From NCBI RefSeq assembly GCF_006385595.1, contig NZ_CP041046.1:310001-374000 (forward strand): a stretch of DNA of 64,000 nt, in the 5' to 3' direction. This document shows positions 17,950 to 27,911 of this stretch, in pieces (position 1 is the stretch's first letter; each line of letters opens with the position of its first letter). Under the pieces are notes generated by a model that did no database searches, was not told the origin of the DNA, and saw only the letters and a program-made list of their open reading frames with translations. The DNA comes from Luteibacter pinisoli (lineage in GTDB: Bacteria; Pseudomonadota; Gammaproteobacteria; Xanthomonadales; Rhodanobacteraceae). The translations under genes and the position numbers were made by a program.

Positions 17950-18432
17950 TCAGTGCTTGTCGAGCGAGCCGACCTTGCTGAGCATGTAGCGCTCGGGGCC
18001 GATGTCGGCGATCAGGCTGAACTGGGTTTCCAGCCAGTCGATGTGCTCTTCTTCCTGGCCAAGGATGAACTTGAACAGGTCGCGGCTGACGAAATCGTGG
18101 ATGCCTTCGCTGTAGGCAATCGCCTCGCGCAGGTCCTTCGTGGCAATCATCTCGAGGTCCAGGTCGCCCTGCAGGGCTTCGACCACGTTCTCGCCGATGC
18201 GCAGCTTGCCCAGGTGCTGCAGGTTCGGCAGGCCGTCGAGGAACAGGATGCGCTCGATGAGCTTGTCCGCGTGCTTCATTTCCTCGATGGACTCTTCGTA
18301 CTCGTGCTTGGCCAGCTCGTTGTAGCCCCAGTCCTTGAACATCCTGTAATGCAGGAAGTACTGGTTGATGGCGGCCAGCTCGTTGTAGAGCACCTTGTTG
18401 AGGAATTCGATAACTTTCGCGTCGCCCTTCAT
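17950..18432 (-). CDS. bfr: Bacterioferritin
   Basis: Haem-containing iron-storage protein that oxidises Fe2+ and stores ferric mineral in a 24-mer shell. 160 residues. All ferroxidase ligands are in place (Glu18, Glu51, His54, Glu94, Glu127, His130) and so is the haem ligand Met52 (EEMKHAD). A TATAGT lies upstream on this strand near 18455-18460 as a possible -10. Its terminator follows directly. The ferredoxin that releases iron from it, bfd, lies about 100 bases upstream on the same strand. Confidence 0.97.
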   Translation of the reverse strand: MKGDAKVIEFLNKVLYNELAAINQYFLHYRMFKDWGYNELAKHEYEESIEEMKHADKLIERILFLDGLPNLQHLGKLRIGENVVEALQGDLDLEMIATKDLREAIAYSEGIHDFVSRDLFKFILGQEEEHIDWLETQFSLIADIGPERYMLSKVGSLDKH

Positions 18433-18534
18433 GTCGCGTCTCCCTGAGATTCAGGGCACGACTATACGTCGCCACAAAAGGCGATGACGTAACGAGAATG
18501 AAGACGGTTTGCGTCCGCGTTGGACGCGGGCGGG

Positions 18535-18741
18535 TCAGGCCGTGGCGGGCAGGAACGTCAGCAGCGGCGAGCGCGCATCGGCGACCGCTTCGCGGAGGCA
18601 CTGGCGGGCTTCGGGCTCGCAGGCGCCGCAGCAATCCGAGCAGCCCGTGCGGGCCTGGAGCTCGGCAAAGGTTTCCACGCCCTCGGCCGCAAGGCGGCGG
18701 ATGGCGTGATCGGTAACGGCATTGCACATGCAGATGTACAT
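18535..18741 (-). CDS. bfd: Bacterioferritin-associated ferredoxin
   Basis: 68-residue [2Fe-2S] protein that reduces Bfr-stored iron and mobilises it. The family pattern is present: C4-x-C6, then C38-x2-C41 in SDCCGACEPEA, with extra cysteines at 34 and 37. Its promoter-like elements lie so close to the ATG that the mRNA may be leaderless, and a Fur-like sequence overlaps the -35, fitting iron-starvation induction known for bfd. Confidence 0.93.
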   Translation of the reverse strand: MYICMCNAVTDHAIRRLAAEGVETFAELQARTGCSDCCGACEPEARQCLREAVADARSPLLTFLPATA

Positions 18742-18749
18742 GGGTGCGA

Positions 18750-18778
18750 ATTCGAACGCGAATGCGAACGATTGTCAA
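18750..18778 (-). promoter_or_regulatory. bfd promoter with Fur-like box
   Basis: Minus strand: -35 TTGACA (18778-18773), 17-base spacer, -10 TCGAAT (18755-18750). TGCGAACGATTGTCA at 18763-18777 (plus strand) matches a 7-1-7 Fur inverted repeat at 10 of 14 informative positions by my count and overlaps the -35. Transcription would start only about two bases before the ATG at 18741. Confidence 0.5.
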
Positions 18779-18829
18779 CTGCGCGATTGTGAAGATCGTT
18801 CAGCTTCCAGGCGGCCCCTCGGAGCCGGG

Positions 18830-19381
18830 TCAGCCCTGGCCGGCGGCTTCCCGGGCCAGTCGGAGCAGTTCGGCCTGCTGGGGGCAGGTGCCGACTTCGA
18901 CGCAGCACACGGTCTCGACGGTGGGGGCGAACTGGCGCAGGGCGCGTTCGTACACCTGGCGCTTGAAGTTGACCACGTGGTTGGCCGGGTACCAGAAATC
19001 CACCCAGCGCCAGAGGTCGAACTCGGGCTTTTCGCAGGCGTCCAGGCGCAGCTCGCTCTCGCCGCCGGTAAGCCGCAGGAGGAACCAGACCTGCTTCTGG
19101 CCGATGCAGGTGGGCCGCTGGTGGTGGCGCACGAAGCGGCTGGGCAGGCGGTATTTCAGCCAGCCACGGGTCTCCGCCAGCACTTCGACGTGCTGCGCCT
19201 TCAGGCCGGTCTCTTCCTCCAGCTCGCGGTACATCGCTTCCAGCGGGGTTTCGTCGCTGCGCATGCCGCCCTGGGGGAACTGCCAGCCATCCCGGTTCAC
19301 CCGGCGCGCCCAGAACAGGCGGCCGTCACCGTTGAGGAGGACGATCCCCACGTTCGGTCGATAGCCATCTGCGTCGATCAT
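18830..19381 (-). CDS. rppH: RNA pyrophosphohydrolase
   Basis: Removes pyrophosphate from the 5' end of mRNAs and so triggers RNase E-dependent decay. About 183 residues from the ATG at 19381, which has CGGAGGA four bases before it; this gives MIDADGYRPNVGIVLLNGDG. The Nudix box is GGMRSDETPLEAMYRELEEE; the RppH signature YRLPSRFVRH and FKRQVYERAL follow. Upstream is the tRNA-Met gene on the opposite strand. Confidence 0.95.
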   Translation of the reverse strand: MIDADGYRPNVGIVLLNGDGRLFWARRVNRDGWQFPQGGMRSDETPLEAMYRELEEETGLKAQHVEVLAETRGWLKYRLPSRFVRHHQRPTCIGQKQVWFLLRLTGGESELRLDACEKPEFDLWRWVDFWYPANHVVNFKRQVYERALRQFAPTVETVCCVEVGTCPQQAELLRLAREAAGQG

Positions 19382-19451
19382 TCGTCCTCCGCGAAGGTTT
19401 CGCGTTAGGGTCGATTCAACCACAGCGCGAGAAGTCGCTTCAAGGCGCCTC

Positions 19452-19480
19452 TTGAATAGCGAGCCAGCCCCGATTAAACT
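19452..19480 (+). promoter_or_regulatory. Probable promoter of tRNA-Met
   Basis: TTGAAT (19452-19457), 17-base spacer, TAAACT (19475-19480), each 4 of 6 matches to the sigma-70 consensus, about 40 bases before the tRNA 5' end. Confidence 0.5.
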
Positions 19481-19521
19481 GCCCGGCCTTCGCGGCCAGC
19501 CCGCGGAAGACCAGGTTTCAT

Positions 19522-19598
19522 GGCTAGGTAGCTCAGCTGGTCAGAGCGCGGCACTCATAATGCTGAGGTCGGCGGTTCGAGCCCGCCTCTAGCCACCA
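19522..19598 (+). tRNA. tRNA-Met (CAU), elongator type
   Basis: 77-base cloverleaf including encoded CCA. Acceptor stem GGCTAGG pairs with TCTAGCC (one G-U), the D-arm has GCTCAGCTGGTCAGAGC, the anticodon loop CTCATAA gives CAU, and the T-arm is GGCGG-TTCGAGC-CCGCC. The paired first base and close match to E. coli elongator tRNA-Met argue against the initiator; tRNA-Ile2 (k2C-modified CAU) is less likely. Confidence 0.93.
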
Positions 19599-19610
19599 GG
19601 AAAAAGAAAA

Positions 19611-19642
19611 GCCGCCCCGGGTGACCTGGGCGGCTTTTTCTT
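19611..19642 (+). terminator. Intrinsic terminator after tRNA-Met
   Basis: GCCGCCC (19611-19617) and GGGCGGC (19628-19634) with a 10-base loop, followed by TTTTTCTTT. The A-rich 5' side may also let it end the LuxR-family gene on the minus strand. Confidence 0.88.
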
Positions 19643-19658
19643 TGCCTGTGCGAACGCC

Positions 19659-20276
19659 TCAGGGCCCCGCGTGTGGCGCTTCGGCTGTCTCCTCGTGGCG
19701 CGGCGGTGTATCCAGCACCACGCGGGCCAATTCCACCACGTTGTGCACGCGCAGCTTGGCCATCAGGTTGGAACGGTGCAGTTCCACGGTCTTCGGGCTG
19801 ATCTTCAGCTCGCTGGCGATCACCTTGTTGAGCTTGCCGCGCATGATCCCGTCCAGCACCTGGGATTCGCGCGGGGTCAGGGTGACGCCGGGTGGGAGGC
19901 AGGTGAGGGCGCCCGCTTCGGGCTCGGCGCCGGCCGGCTCGGGTTCGTCGCCCAGCGGCACGAGGAAGATGGCCTGGAAGGGCGTGGGGGCGAGGTCGAG
20001 CGTCTGCCGGGTCACCCGGTACCGTCGCGGCGCGGCGTGCGGGTCGCGGAAGACGAATTCGTCGGGCTGGTCCGTGGGTGAAAGGTGGTTTTCCAGCCAG
20101 CCGGGCCCTGCGCGGCCCCGCCCGATGCCGAACTCGCGCCGGAATGCCGCATTCACCATCACGGCGCGACCCCCTGAGCCCGGCCAGACCACGCAGGGCC
20201 AGGGCAGGGCGGAAAATACTCCTTCGGCCAGCGCGCAGGGCTGCGGCTGGTCGATGGACTCATGGCCAAGGCACAT
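19659..20276 (-). CDS. LuxR-family regulator with PAS-like N terminus
   Basis: About 205-residue transcription factor. The C-terminal LuxR/GerE helix-turn-helix (last ~70 residues) contains LTPRESQVLDGIMRGKLNKV and KTVELHRSNLMAKLRV. The N-terminal ~115 residues look like a PAS-type sensor (PWPCVVWPG ... VMVNAAFRREFG); there is no receiver domain with a phosphorylatable Asp, so it is an orphan one-component regulator. I start at the ATG at 20276, preceded by AAGGAGG. Ligand and targets are unknown. Confidence 0.82.
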   Translation of the reverse strand: MCLGHESIDQPQPCALAEGVFSALPWPCVVWPGSGGRAVMVNAAFRREFGIGRGRAGPGWLENHLSPTDQPDEFVFRDPHAAPRRYRVTRQTLDLAPTPFQAIFLVPLGDEPEPAGAEPEAGALTCLPPGVTLTPRESQVLDGIMRGKLNKVIASELKISPKTVELHRSNLMAKLRVHNVVELARVVLDTPPRHEETAEAPHAGP

Positions 20277-20482
20277 GGATGCCTCCTTCGGTGAACCCGT
20301 TGCCCGTTGGCGGCCACCCCCTCGCACCGCCTATCTAGTTACCACTGCAACCGTCCAGCCATGAAAAGTCCATGAACCCGGCGCCCGGATCGGCCAAAGT
20401 GTGGACTGGGTCGTGAAGGGTCCTTGCGGGCGGTCAGGTTTGGCCGCTCCGCTACACTAGGCGTAGTCACGGTAAAACTTTC

Positions 20483-20842
20483 ATGCCCATGCGTATCTTC
20501 AAGACCTTCAACATCGAGGCGGCCCACCGCCTGCCGAACGTGCCCGAGGGGCACAAGTGCTCGCGCCTGCACGGCCATTCGTTCCGCGTGGAGCTCCACG
20601 TCGAGGGCCCGGTGGACCCGGTGTTCGGCTGGGTGATGGACTTCGGCGACCTCAAGGCGCGCTTCCTGCCGCTGTACGACCGCCTGGACCATCACTACCT
20701 CAACGACATCGAGGGGCTGGAGAACCCGACCAGCGAGAGCCTGGCCCGCTGGATCTTCGAGCACCTGCGGCCGGACGTGCCGTTGCTCTGCAAGGTGGTA
20801 GTGCACGAAACCTGCACTTCCGGCGCCGAATACACGGCCTGA
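20483..20842 (+). CDS. queD: 6-carboxytetrahydropterin synthase
   Basis: Converts 7,8-dihydroneopterin triphosphate to 6-carboxy-tetrahydropterin in queuosine biosynthesis. 119 residues. Zinc ligands His15, His30 and His32 (AAHRLP, LHGHSF) and the catalytic Cys26 (GHKCSRLHGH) are visible. No other que gene is adjacent. A TACACT at 20453-20458 is a candidate -10. PTPS-type activity is possible, but the length and Cys position fit QueD. Confidence 0.93.
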   Translation: MPMRIFKTFNIEAAHRLPNVPEGHKCSRLHGHSFRVELHVEGPVDPVFGWVMDFGDLKARFLPLYDRLDHHYLNDIEGLENPTSESLARWIFEHLRPDVPLLCKVVVHETCTSGAEYTA

Positions 20843-21025
20843 AAGCTGTCATCGCAACAAATTATGGTTGCTGCCCTGCAGCAGGCGGGTCTACACTCCG
20901 GCACCTTCCCGTTTCCCCGACGGGGATCGCAACGGGAATGCGTCGAGCGACCGCAATGGCCGCCGGCTCCTCGCCAGCGACGCGACGGATCGTCGCGCCG
21001 GCGGGTGCTTATGCACTTTCGTCGC

Positions 21026-21055
21026 TTGTCCGGTTGTTTAGGGCACTGGTATACT
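21026..21055 (+). promoter_or_regulatory. Promoter of the ATP synthase operon
   Basis: TTGTCC (21026-21031), 18-base spacer, TATACT (21050-21055) preceded by TG (extended -10, TGGTATACT). It lies ~70 bases before atpI and is the only good promoter in the 283-base gap after queD, which otherwise holds a CCCCGACGGGG hairpin near 20920 and nothing else I can identify. Confidence 0.65.
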
Positions 21056-21125
21056 TTTCCAGATTAAACCGTGGCCCGTTGAACCAGCAGGTGCCGCCTT
21101 CGAGCGAAACCACGGGAGCCTCGCG

Positions 21126-21491
21126 TTGCTCAACAGTCTTGCAGCCGGTCGTCACCTAGCCATGCGCGTGGTATTCACGCAGCTGGCGGTGGCTGTGGTT
21201 GCGGGGCTCGCTTTCTGCCTGCAAGGGCGCGCCGCCGGTCTGGGCGCATTTGCAGGTGCCCTGATCGTCGCTTTCGCTACCGCGCTGCTTGCCGCGCGAG
21301 CGTTCAGCGCGCTGGGGGGAGCAGGGGCAACGTTCATGCGGTTCCTCGTCGGCATGATCCTTCGCTGGATCATTCTTATCGGGGGGCTGCTGCTCATTCT
21401 GGTTCAATGGAAGCTGCCACCCTTGCCGACACTGGTCGGCCTGGTGGCGGCTTACGCGGTCAACGTATTTGCATTCAGATTCAAGGGTTGA
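21126..21491 (+). CDS. atpI: ATP synthase subunit I
   Basis: Four-helix membrane protein (about 121 residues) that in many bacteria helps assemble the c-ring; not part of the finished enzyme. Hydrophobic segments lie at about 15-33, 38-58, 70-95 and 97-115. I accept the TTG at 21126 because GGGAG lies ~9 bases upstream; the ATG at 21162 has no site. First gene of atpIBEFHAGDC. Confidence 0.85.
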   Translation: MLNSLAAGRHLAMRVVFTQLAVAVVAGLAFCLQGRAAGLGAFAGALIVAFATALLAARAFSALGGAGATFMRFLVGMILRWIILIGGLLLILVQWKLPPLPTLVGLVAAYAVNVFAFRFKG

Positions 21492-21494
21492 GGC

Positions 21495-22334
21495 ATGGCT
21501 AGCGAACCGCAGGGCGGTCTGACCGAATACATCCAGCATCACCTGAACCACATGACGGTGAATTTCAGCGCCGATCATTTCTGGTTCTGGAACCTCCGTG
21601 CCGACTCCCTCCTGGTCTCGTTTGGCCTGGGCGTGGTGTTCTGCCTGTGGTTCTGGCTGTTTGCGCGCAAGGCGACCTCCGGGGTGCCGTCCAAGGGCCA
21701 GGCCCTGGTCGAGCTCGCCATCGAGTTCGTCGACACCCAGGTGAAGGACACCTTCCACGGTGACCGTCGCACGGTGACGCCGCTGGCGCTGTCCATCTTC
21801 ATGTGGGTGTTCCTCATGAACGCGATGGATCTGCTCCCGGTGGATCTCGCCGGCTGGCTGGTGCACACCTTCGGTGGTGCGGAAGCCGCGCATCACACCT
21901 ATTTCCGCATGGTGCCCACCGCCGACATCAACACCACCGTCGGCCTGTCGGTCGCCGTGCTGTTCATCGTCATCGGCCACGGCATCAAGGCCAAGGGCGG
22001 CTTCGGTTTCGGCAAGGAGCTGCTCACCGCTCCGTTCCATGCCGAGAACCCGATCGCCAAGCTCGTCCTGGTCATCCCGAATTTCCTTCTCAACGTCGTC
22101 GAAACCCTGTCGAAGCCTGTGTCGCTCGCGATGCGACTGTTCGGCAACATGTACGGCGGCGAACTGGTGTTCATGCTGATTGCCGGTCTGATGGTGAGCT
22201 GGATCAGCTTCGTGCCTGGCGTCGTGTTCAACACGGCCTGGGCGATCTTCCACATCCTGATCATCGCCCTCCAGGCGTTCATCTTCATGATGCTGACGAT
22301 CGTCTACATCGCCACGGCGCGGGAACATCACTAA
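21495..22334 (+). CDS. atpB: ATP synthase Fo subunit a
   Basis: 279-residue membrane subunit providing the two proton half-channels next to the c-ring. The essential arginine is in SLAMRLFGNMYGGELV; the following helix carries the polar residues of the channel (ALQAFIFMMLTIVYI). It starts 3 bases after atpI. Confidence 0.97.
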   Translation: MASEPQGGLTEYIQHHLNHMTVNFSADHFWFWNLRADSLLVSFGLGVVFCLWFWLFARKATSGVPSKGQALVELAIEFVDTQVKDTFHGDRRTVTPLALSIFMWVFLMNAMDLLPVDLAGWLVHTFGGAEAAHHTYFRMVPTADINTTVGLSVAVLFIVIGHGIKAKGGFGFGKELLTAPFHAENPIAKLVLVIPNFLLNVVETLSKPVSLAMRLFGNMYGGELVFMLIAGLMVSWISFVPGVVFNTAWAIFHILIIALQAFIFMMLTIVYIATAREHH

Positions 22335-22416
22335 CTCACCGCCCCGACGCTAAAAACTCAGTTTTTAATCGTTTCGTTTCCAACCTTTCGTTATTTGTAT
22401 ATCCCAGGAGAACACC

Positions 22417-22704
22417 ATGGAACTCGCATCGCTTCTCGCCCACGTCCAGGGCATGACCGCCATCGCCATCGGCGTGATCATCGGCCTCGGTGCGCTCGGC
22501 GCCTGCCTCGGTATCGCCATCATGGGCTCGAAGTTCCTTGAGTCGGCTGCTCGCCAGCCGGAACTGGTCCCGCTGCTCCAGGGCCGCATGTTCCTGCTCG
22601 CCGGCCTGATCGACGCGGCATTCATCATCGGCCTCGCCGTCGCCCTGCTGTTCGCGTTCTCGAACCCGCTGGTCGGTGTCGTGCGCGCCGCCGTCGGCGG
22701 CTAA
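22417..22704 (+). CDS. atpE: ATP synthase Fo subunit c
   Basis: 95-residue two-helix hairpin forming the rotor ring. The proton-carrying carboxylate is Asp66 (LIDAAFIIG) and the cytoplasmic loop is ARQPEL. The residues around Asp66 lack the extra polar ligands of Na+-type c subunits, so proton coupling is inferred. A strong AGGAGA site precedes the ATG, fitting the high stoichiometry needed. Confidence 0.97.
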   Translation: MELASLLAHVQGMTAIAIGVIIGLGALGACLGIAIMGSKFLESAARQPELVPLLQGRMFLLAGLIDAAFIIGLAVALLFAFSNPLVGVVRAAVGG

Positions 22705-22785
22705 TCAGCCGTTCGTCTTGTCGCCGTGGCCCCTGGGGCCACGGCGATCGTCAGTACCCAAGCGTTCGGAGTCTTCGGAGAGATC

Positions 22786-23256
22786 ATGGAAATTAACATG
22801 ACCTTCCTGGGCCAGATGATCTCTTTTGCGATCCTGGTCTGGTTCACCACCAAGTTCATCTGGCCCCAGCTCAACGGTGCCATTGAAGAGCGCCAGAAGA
22901 AGGTGGCCGAGGGTCTGGCCGCCGCGGAGCGCGCGCGCGCCGAGCTCAAGGATGCCGACGCCAAGGTCGCCGTCGAGATCAAGCAGGCTCGCCTGCAGGC
23001 TACCGAGATCATCGACAAGGCCCAGCAGCAGGGCAACCAGATCCTCGAGAAGGCTCGCGCCGAAGCCACCAGCGAGATCAACCGTCTGAAGGCCCAGGCC
23101 CAGGACGAGATCGCGTCGATGGCCCAGCGTGCCCGTGAGCAGCTGCGCGAGCAGGTTGGCGCGCTGGCTGTCCAGGGTGCCGAGAAGATCGTGCAGCGCG
23201 AGATCGACCCGGCGGCCCACAAGGCCCTGCTCGACCAGCTCGCTGCCGAGATCTGA
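22786..23256 (+). CDS. atpF: ATP synthase Fo subunit b
   Basis: 156-residue peripheral stalk subunit with one N-terminal membrane helix (FLGQMISFAILVWFTTKFIW) then a long charged coiled coil rich in Ala/Glu/Lys. I start at the ATG at 22786 (MEINMTFLG), with GGAG five bases upstream; earlier in-frame codons encode no plausible N terminus. It is two bases from atpH. Confidence 0.96.
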   Translation: MEINMTFLGQMISFAILVWFTTKFIWPQLNGAIEERQKKVAEGLAAAERARAELKDADAKVAVEIKQARLQATEIIDKAQQQGNQILEKARAEATSEINRLKAQAQDEIASMAQRAREQLREQVGALAVQGAEKIVQREIDPAAHKALLDQLAAEI

Positions 23257-23258
23257 TC

Positions 23259-23792
23259 ATGGCCCAGGCGCTCACCCTCGCCCGTCCCTACGCGCGCGCC
23301 GCTTTCGAAGTGGCGCACGCGTCGGGTTCGCTTGCCGACTGGCTGGCGGCGCTGGATTTCGCCGCGGCTGTCGCGGCCGATCCGCGCATTGCCGGCCTCG
23401 GTAACGATCCTCGCGTGCTGCCGGCCCAGCTGGTCGCGCTGCACCTGCCCCCCGGCATGGCCGCCGATGCGCCGTTCGCCCATTTCCTCGCGGAACTGGC
23501 GGAAAACGGCCGCATGGCGCTGTTGCCGGAAATCGCCGCGCTCTACGACGACTACAAGCGTGAGTCGGAGTCGACCCTGAAGGTCAAGGTCACGAGCGCA
23601 CTGGATCTCGACACCGCACAGGCTGAACAGCTGCGCGCCTCGCTGAAGCGCCGCTTCAAGCGCGAGATCGAACTGGATACGCACGTCGATGCGGCGTTGC
23701 TTGGCGGTGTCGTCATCGACACGGGCGAGCAGGTCATCGACGGTTCGGCGCGCGGCCGCCTGCAGCGGCTGGCCGGCGTGCTGACGCACTGA
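23259..23792 (+). CDS. atpH: ATP synthase F1 subunit delta
   Basis: 177-residue subunit that joins the b-stalk to the top of the alpha/beta hexamer. N-terminal helical domain (MAQALTLARPYARAAFEVA) and the C-terminal family signature VDAALLGGVVIDTGEQVIDGS are present. Confidence 0.96.
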   Translation: MAQALTLARPYARAAFEVAHASGSLADWLAALDFAAAVAADPRIAGLGNDPRVLPAQLVALHLPPGMAADAPFAHFLAELAENGRMALLPEIAALYDDYKRESESTLKVKVTSALDLDTAQAEQLRASLKRRFKREIELDTHVDAALLGGVVIDTGEQVIDGSARGRLQRLAGVLTH

Positions 23793-23850
23793 TTACGAGC
23801 TTCTCATACCACCGGGTGCCGTGAGAGCGGCGCAACCCAAGGAACCGACC

Positions 23851-25401
<1,551 letters not shown>

Positions 25402-25475
25402 GAGCGAAACGCGCGGGACGCTGGCGAAAACGCCCGTCCCGCGAGCTGGCGCCACCTTTCAAAGACGAGTAAGCC

Positions 25476-26384
25476 ATGGCTAGCGGCCGCGAAATCAAAA
25501 CCAAGATCAAGAGCACGCAGAACATGCGCAAGGTGACGCGCGCGCTCGAAATGGTCTCGGCATCGAAGATCCGCAAGGCGCAGGACCTGATGAAGGCCTC
25601 GCGTCCTTACGCACGCCTGATGCGCAAGGTCATCGCGCACGTCGCGCAGGCAAGCACCGACTTCACCCATCCGTTCCTCACCGAGCGCGAGAACGTCGCG
25701 CGCGTGGGCTTCATCGTGGTGTCGACGGACCGCGGCCTCGCCGGCGGCCTCAACTCCAACCTGTTCCGCCGCACGCTGACCACCATCCGCGAATGGCAGG
25801 ACAAGGGCGCGGAGATCGATGTCGTCGCCGTGGGCCAGAAGGCCGTGCAGTTCTTCCGCCGCATCAAGGGCGTGAACCTGATCGGCTCGGCCACGCACCT
25901 GGGCGAGAAGCCGAAGCTCGAGGACCTGATCGGCGTGATCAAGGTCGTCCTCGATGCGTACGGCGACAACAAGCTCGATCGCGTCTTCCTGGTCTACAAC
26001 GACTTCGTGAACACGATCGTGCAGAAGCCGACCATCGAAGCCCTGCTGCCGGTGACGCTGGTGGCCAAGGAGCTCGAGAACGCCGAAGGCGCGGCCTCCG
26101 AAGGCGTGAAGGTCGAGCAGACCCACGACTGGGATTACATCTACGAACCCGATGCACGCACCGTCCTCGAGCACCTGATGACGCGCTACATCGAATCGGT
26201 GGTGTACCAGGCGGCCCTGGAGAACCTGGCCAGCGAACACGCTGCGCGCATGGTGGCCATGAAGGCCGCGTCGGACAACGCCAACAAGGTCATCGGTGAG
26301 CTGACGCTGGTCTACAACAAGGCCCGCCAGGCAGCGATTACCCAGGAAATCTCGGAAATCGTCGGCGGCGCCGCCGCGGTTTAA
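25476..26384 (+). CDS. atpG: ATP synthase F1 subunit gamma
   Basis: 302-residue central rotor shaft. N-terminal helix MASGREIKTKIKSTQNMRKVTRALEMV-type region (first residues) and the C-terminal family motif MKAASDNANKVIGEL with the final helix YNKARQAAITQEISEIVGGA are both conserved. 302 residues is slightly longer than E. coli (287). Confidence 0.97.
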   Translation: MASGREIKTKIKSTQNMRKVTRALEMVSASKIRKAQDLMKASRPYARLMRKVIAHVAQASTDFTHPFLTERENVARVGFIVVSTDRGLAGGLNSNLFRRTLTTIREWQDKGAEIDVVAVGQKAVQFFRRIKGVNLIGSATHLGEKPKLEDLIGVIKVVLDAYGDNKLDRVFLVYNDFVNTIVQKPTIEALLPVTLVAKELENAEGAASEGVKVEQTHDWDYIYEPDARTVLEHLMTRYIESVVYQAALENLASEHAARMVAMKAASDNANKVIGELTLVYNKARQAAITQEISEIVGGAAAV

Positions 26385-26455
26385 TCGAACAAGCGAAGGC
26401 GACGCGAAAGCGGCGCCGCTACAGAACCTAAAGAAGATTCATCCGGAGCACATCC

Positions 26456-27868
26456 ATGAGCCAGGGTAAAGTTGTTCAGATCATCGGCGCGGTCGTCGAC
26501 GTCGAATTCCCGCGCGACCAGGTACCGCAGGTCTATGACGCACTGAAGGTCGACGGCACCGAGATCACCCTCGAAGTGCAGCAGCAGCTCGGTGACGGCA
26601 TCGTGCGCACGATTGCGCTCGGTTCCACCGATGGCCTGCGCCGCAACCTGATCGCCCGCAACACCGGTGAAGGCATCAAGGTGCCGGTCGGTACCGCCAC
26701 GCTCGGCCGCATCATGGACGTGCTCGGCAACCCGATCGACGAAGCCGGCCCGATCGGCGAGAAGGAACAGTGGGTCATCCACCGCGAAGCCCCGTCGTAC
26801 GACGAGCAGGCTGCCGCGAACGAACTGCTGGAAACCGGCATCAAGGTCATCGACCTGATGTGCCCGTTCGCCAAGGGCGGCAAGGTCGGCCTGTTCGGCG
26901 GCGCCGGCGTCGGCAAGACGGTGAACATGATGGAGCTCATCAACAACATCGCCAAGGCGCACTCGGGTCTGTCCGTGTTCGCCGGCGTGGGTGAGCGTAC
27001 CCGTGAAGGCAACGACTTCTATCACGAGATGAAGGACTCCAACGTCCTTGATAAGGTCGCGATGGTGTACGGCCAGATGAACGAGCCGCCGGGCAACCGC
27101 CTGCGCGTCGCACTCACCGGCCTGACCATGGCTGAGTACTTCCGCGACGAGAAGGACGAGTCGGGCAAGGGCAAGGACGTGCTGCTCTTCGTCGACAACA
27201 TCTACCGCTACACGCTGGCCGGTACCGAAGTGTCCGCGCTGCTCGGCCGCATGCCGTCGGCCGTGGGTTACCAGCCGACGCTGGCCGAGGAAATGGGCGT
27301 CCTGCAGGAGCGCATCACCTCGACCAAGACCGGTTCGATCACCTCGATCCAGGCCGTGTACGTGCCCGCGGATGACCTTACCGATCCGTCGCCGGCCACC
27401 ACCTTCGCGCATCTTGATGCGACGGTGACCCTGAGCCGTGACATCGCCTCGCTGGGTATCTACCCGGCCGTGGATCCGCTGGCTTCCAGCAGCCGCCAGC
27501 TCGACGCCTCGGTGATCGGCCAGGAACACTACGACATCGCTCGTCGCGTCCAGGGCACCCTGCAGCGCTACAAGGAGCTGAAGGACATCATCGCGATCCT
27601 GGGCATGGACGAGCTCTCGCCGGAAGACAAGGCCGCCGTGTCGCGCGCCCGCAAGATCGAGCGCTTCTTCTCGCAGCCGTTCCACGTGGCCGAAGTGTTC
27701 ACGGGTTCGCCGGGCAAGTACGTGCCGCTGAAGGAAACCATCCGCGGCTTCAAGATGATCCTCGACGGCGACCTCGACTACCTGCCGGAACAGGCCTTCT
27801 ACATGGTCGGCAGCATCGACGAAGCCATCAAGAAGGGTGAGGAGATGGGTGCGAAGAAGGCCGCGTAA
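26456..27868 (+). CDS. atpD: ATP synthase F1 subunit beta
   Basis: 470-residue catalytic subunit. P-loop GGAGVGKTVNMMEL, catalytic Glu in GVGERTREGNDF, Walker B VLLFVDNIYRYT and the alpha/beta signature PAVDPLASSSR. Note IYRYT where E. coli has IFRFT. Full length, no anomalies. Confidence 0.98.
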   Translation: MSQGKVVQIIGAVVDVEFPRDQVPQVYDALKVDGTEITLEVQQQLGDGIVRTIALGSTDGLRRNLIARNTGEGIKVPVGTATLGRIMDVLGNPIDEAGPIGEKEQWVIHREAPSYDEQAAANELLETGIKVIDLMCPFAKGGKVGLFGGAGVGKTVNMMELINNIAKAHSGLSVFAGVGERTREGNDFYHEMKDSNVLDKVAMVYGQMNEPPGNRLRVALTGLTMAEYFRDEKDESGKGKDVLLFVDNIYRYTLAGTEVSALLGRMPSAVGYQPTLAEEMGVLQERITSTKTGSITSIQAVYVPADDLTDPSPATTFAHLDATVTLSRDIASLGIYPAVDPLASSSRQLDASVIGQEHYDIARRVQGTLQRYKELKDIIAILGMDELSPEDKAAVSRARKIERFFSQPFHVAEVFTGSPGKYVPLKETIRGFKMILDGDLDYLPEQAFYMVGSIDEAIKKGEEMGAKKAA

Positions 27869-27911
27869 GCGCCTTCATCGCCCCTTTCCCCCACGCACTG
27901 GATAGAAGCCC

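Noticed and set aside
19522..19598. Initiator tRNA-fMet
   Set aside because: First base pair is G-C matched and the sequence follows elongator tRNA-Met; the anticodon stem lacks the three G-C pairs of initiators.
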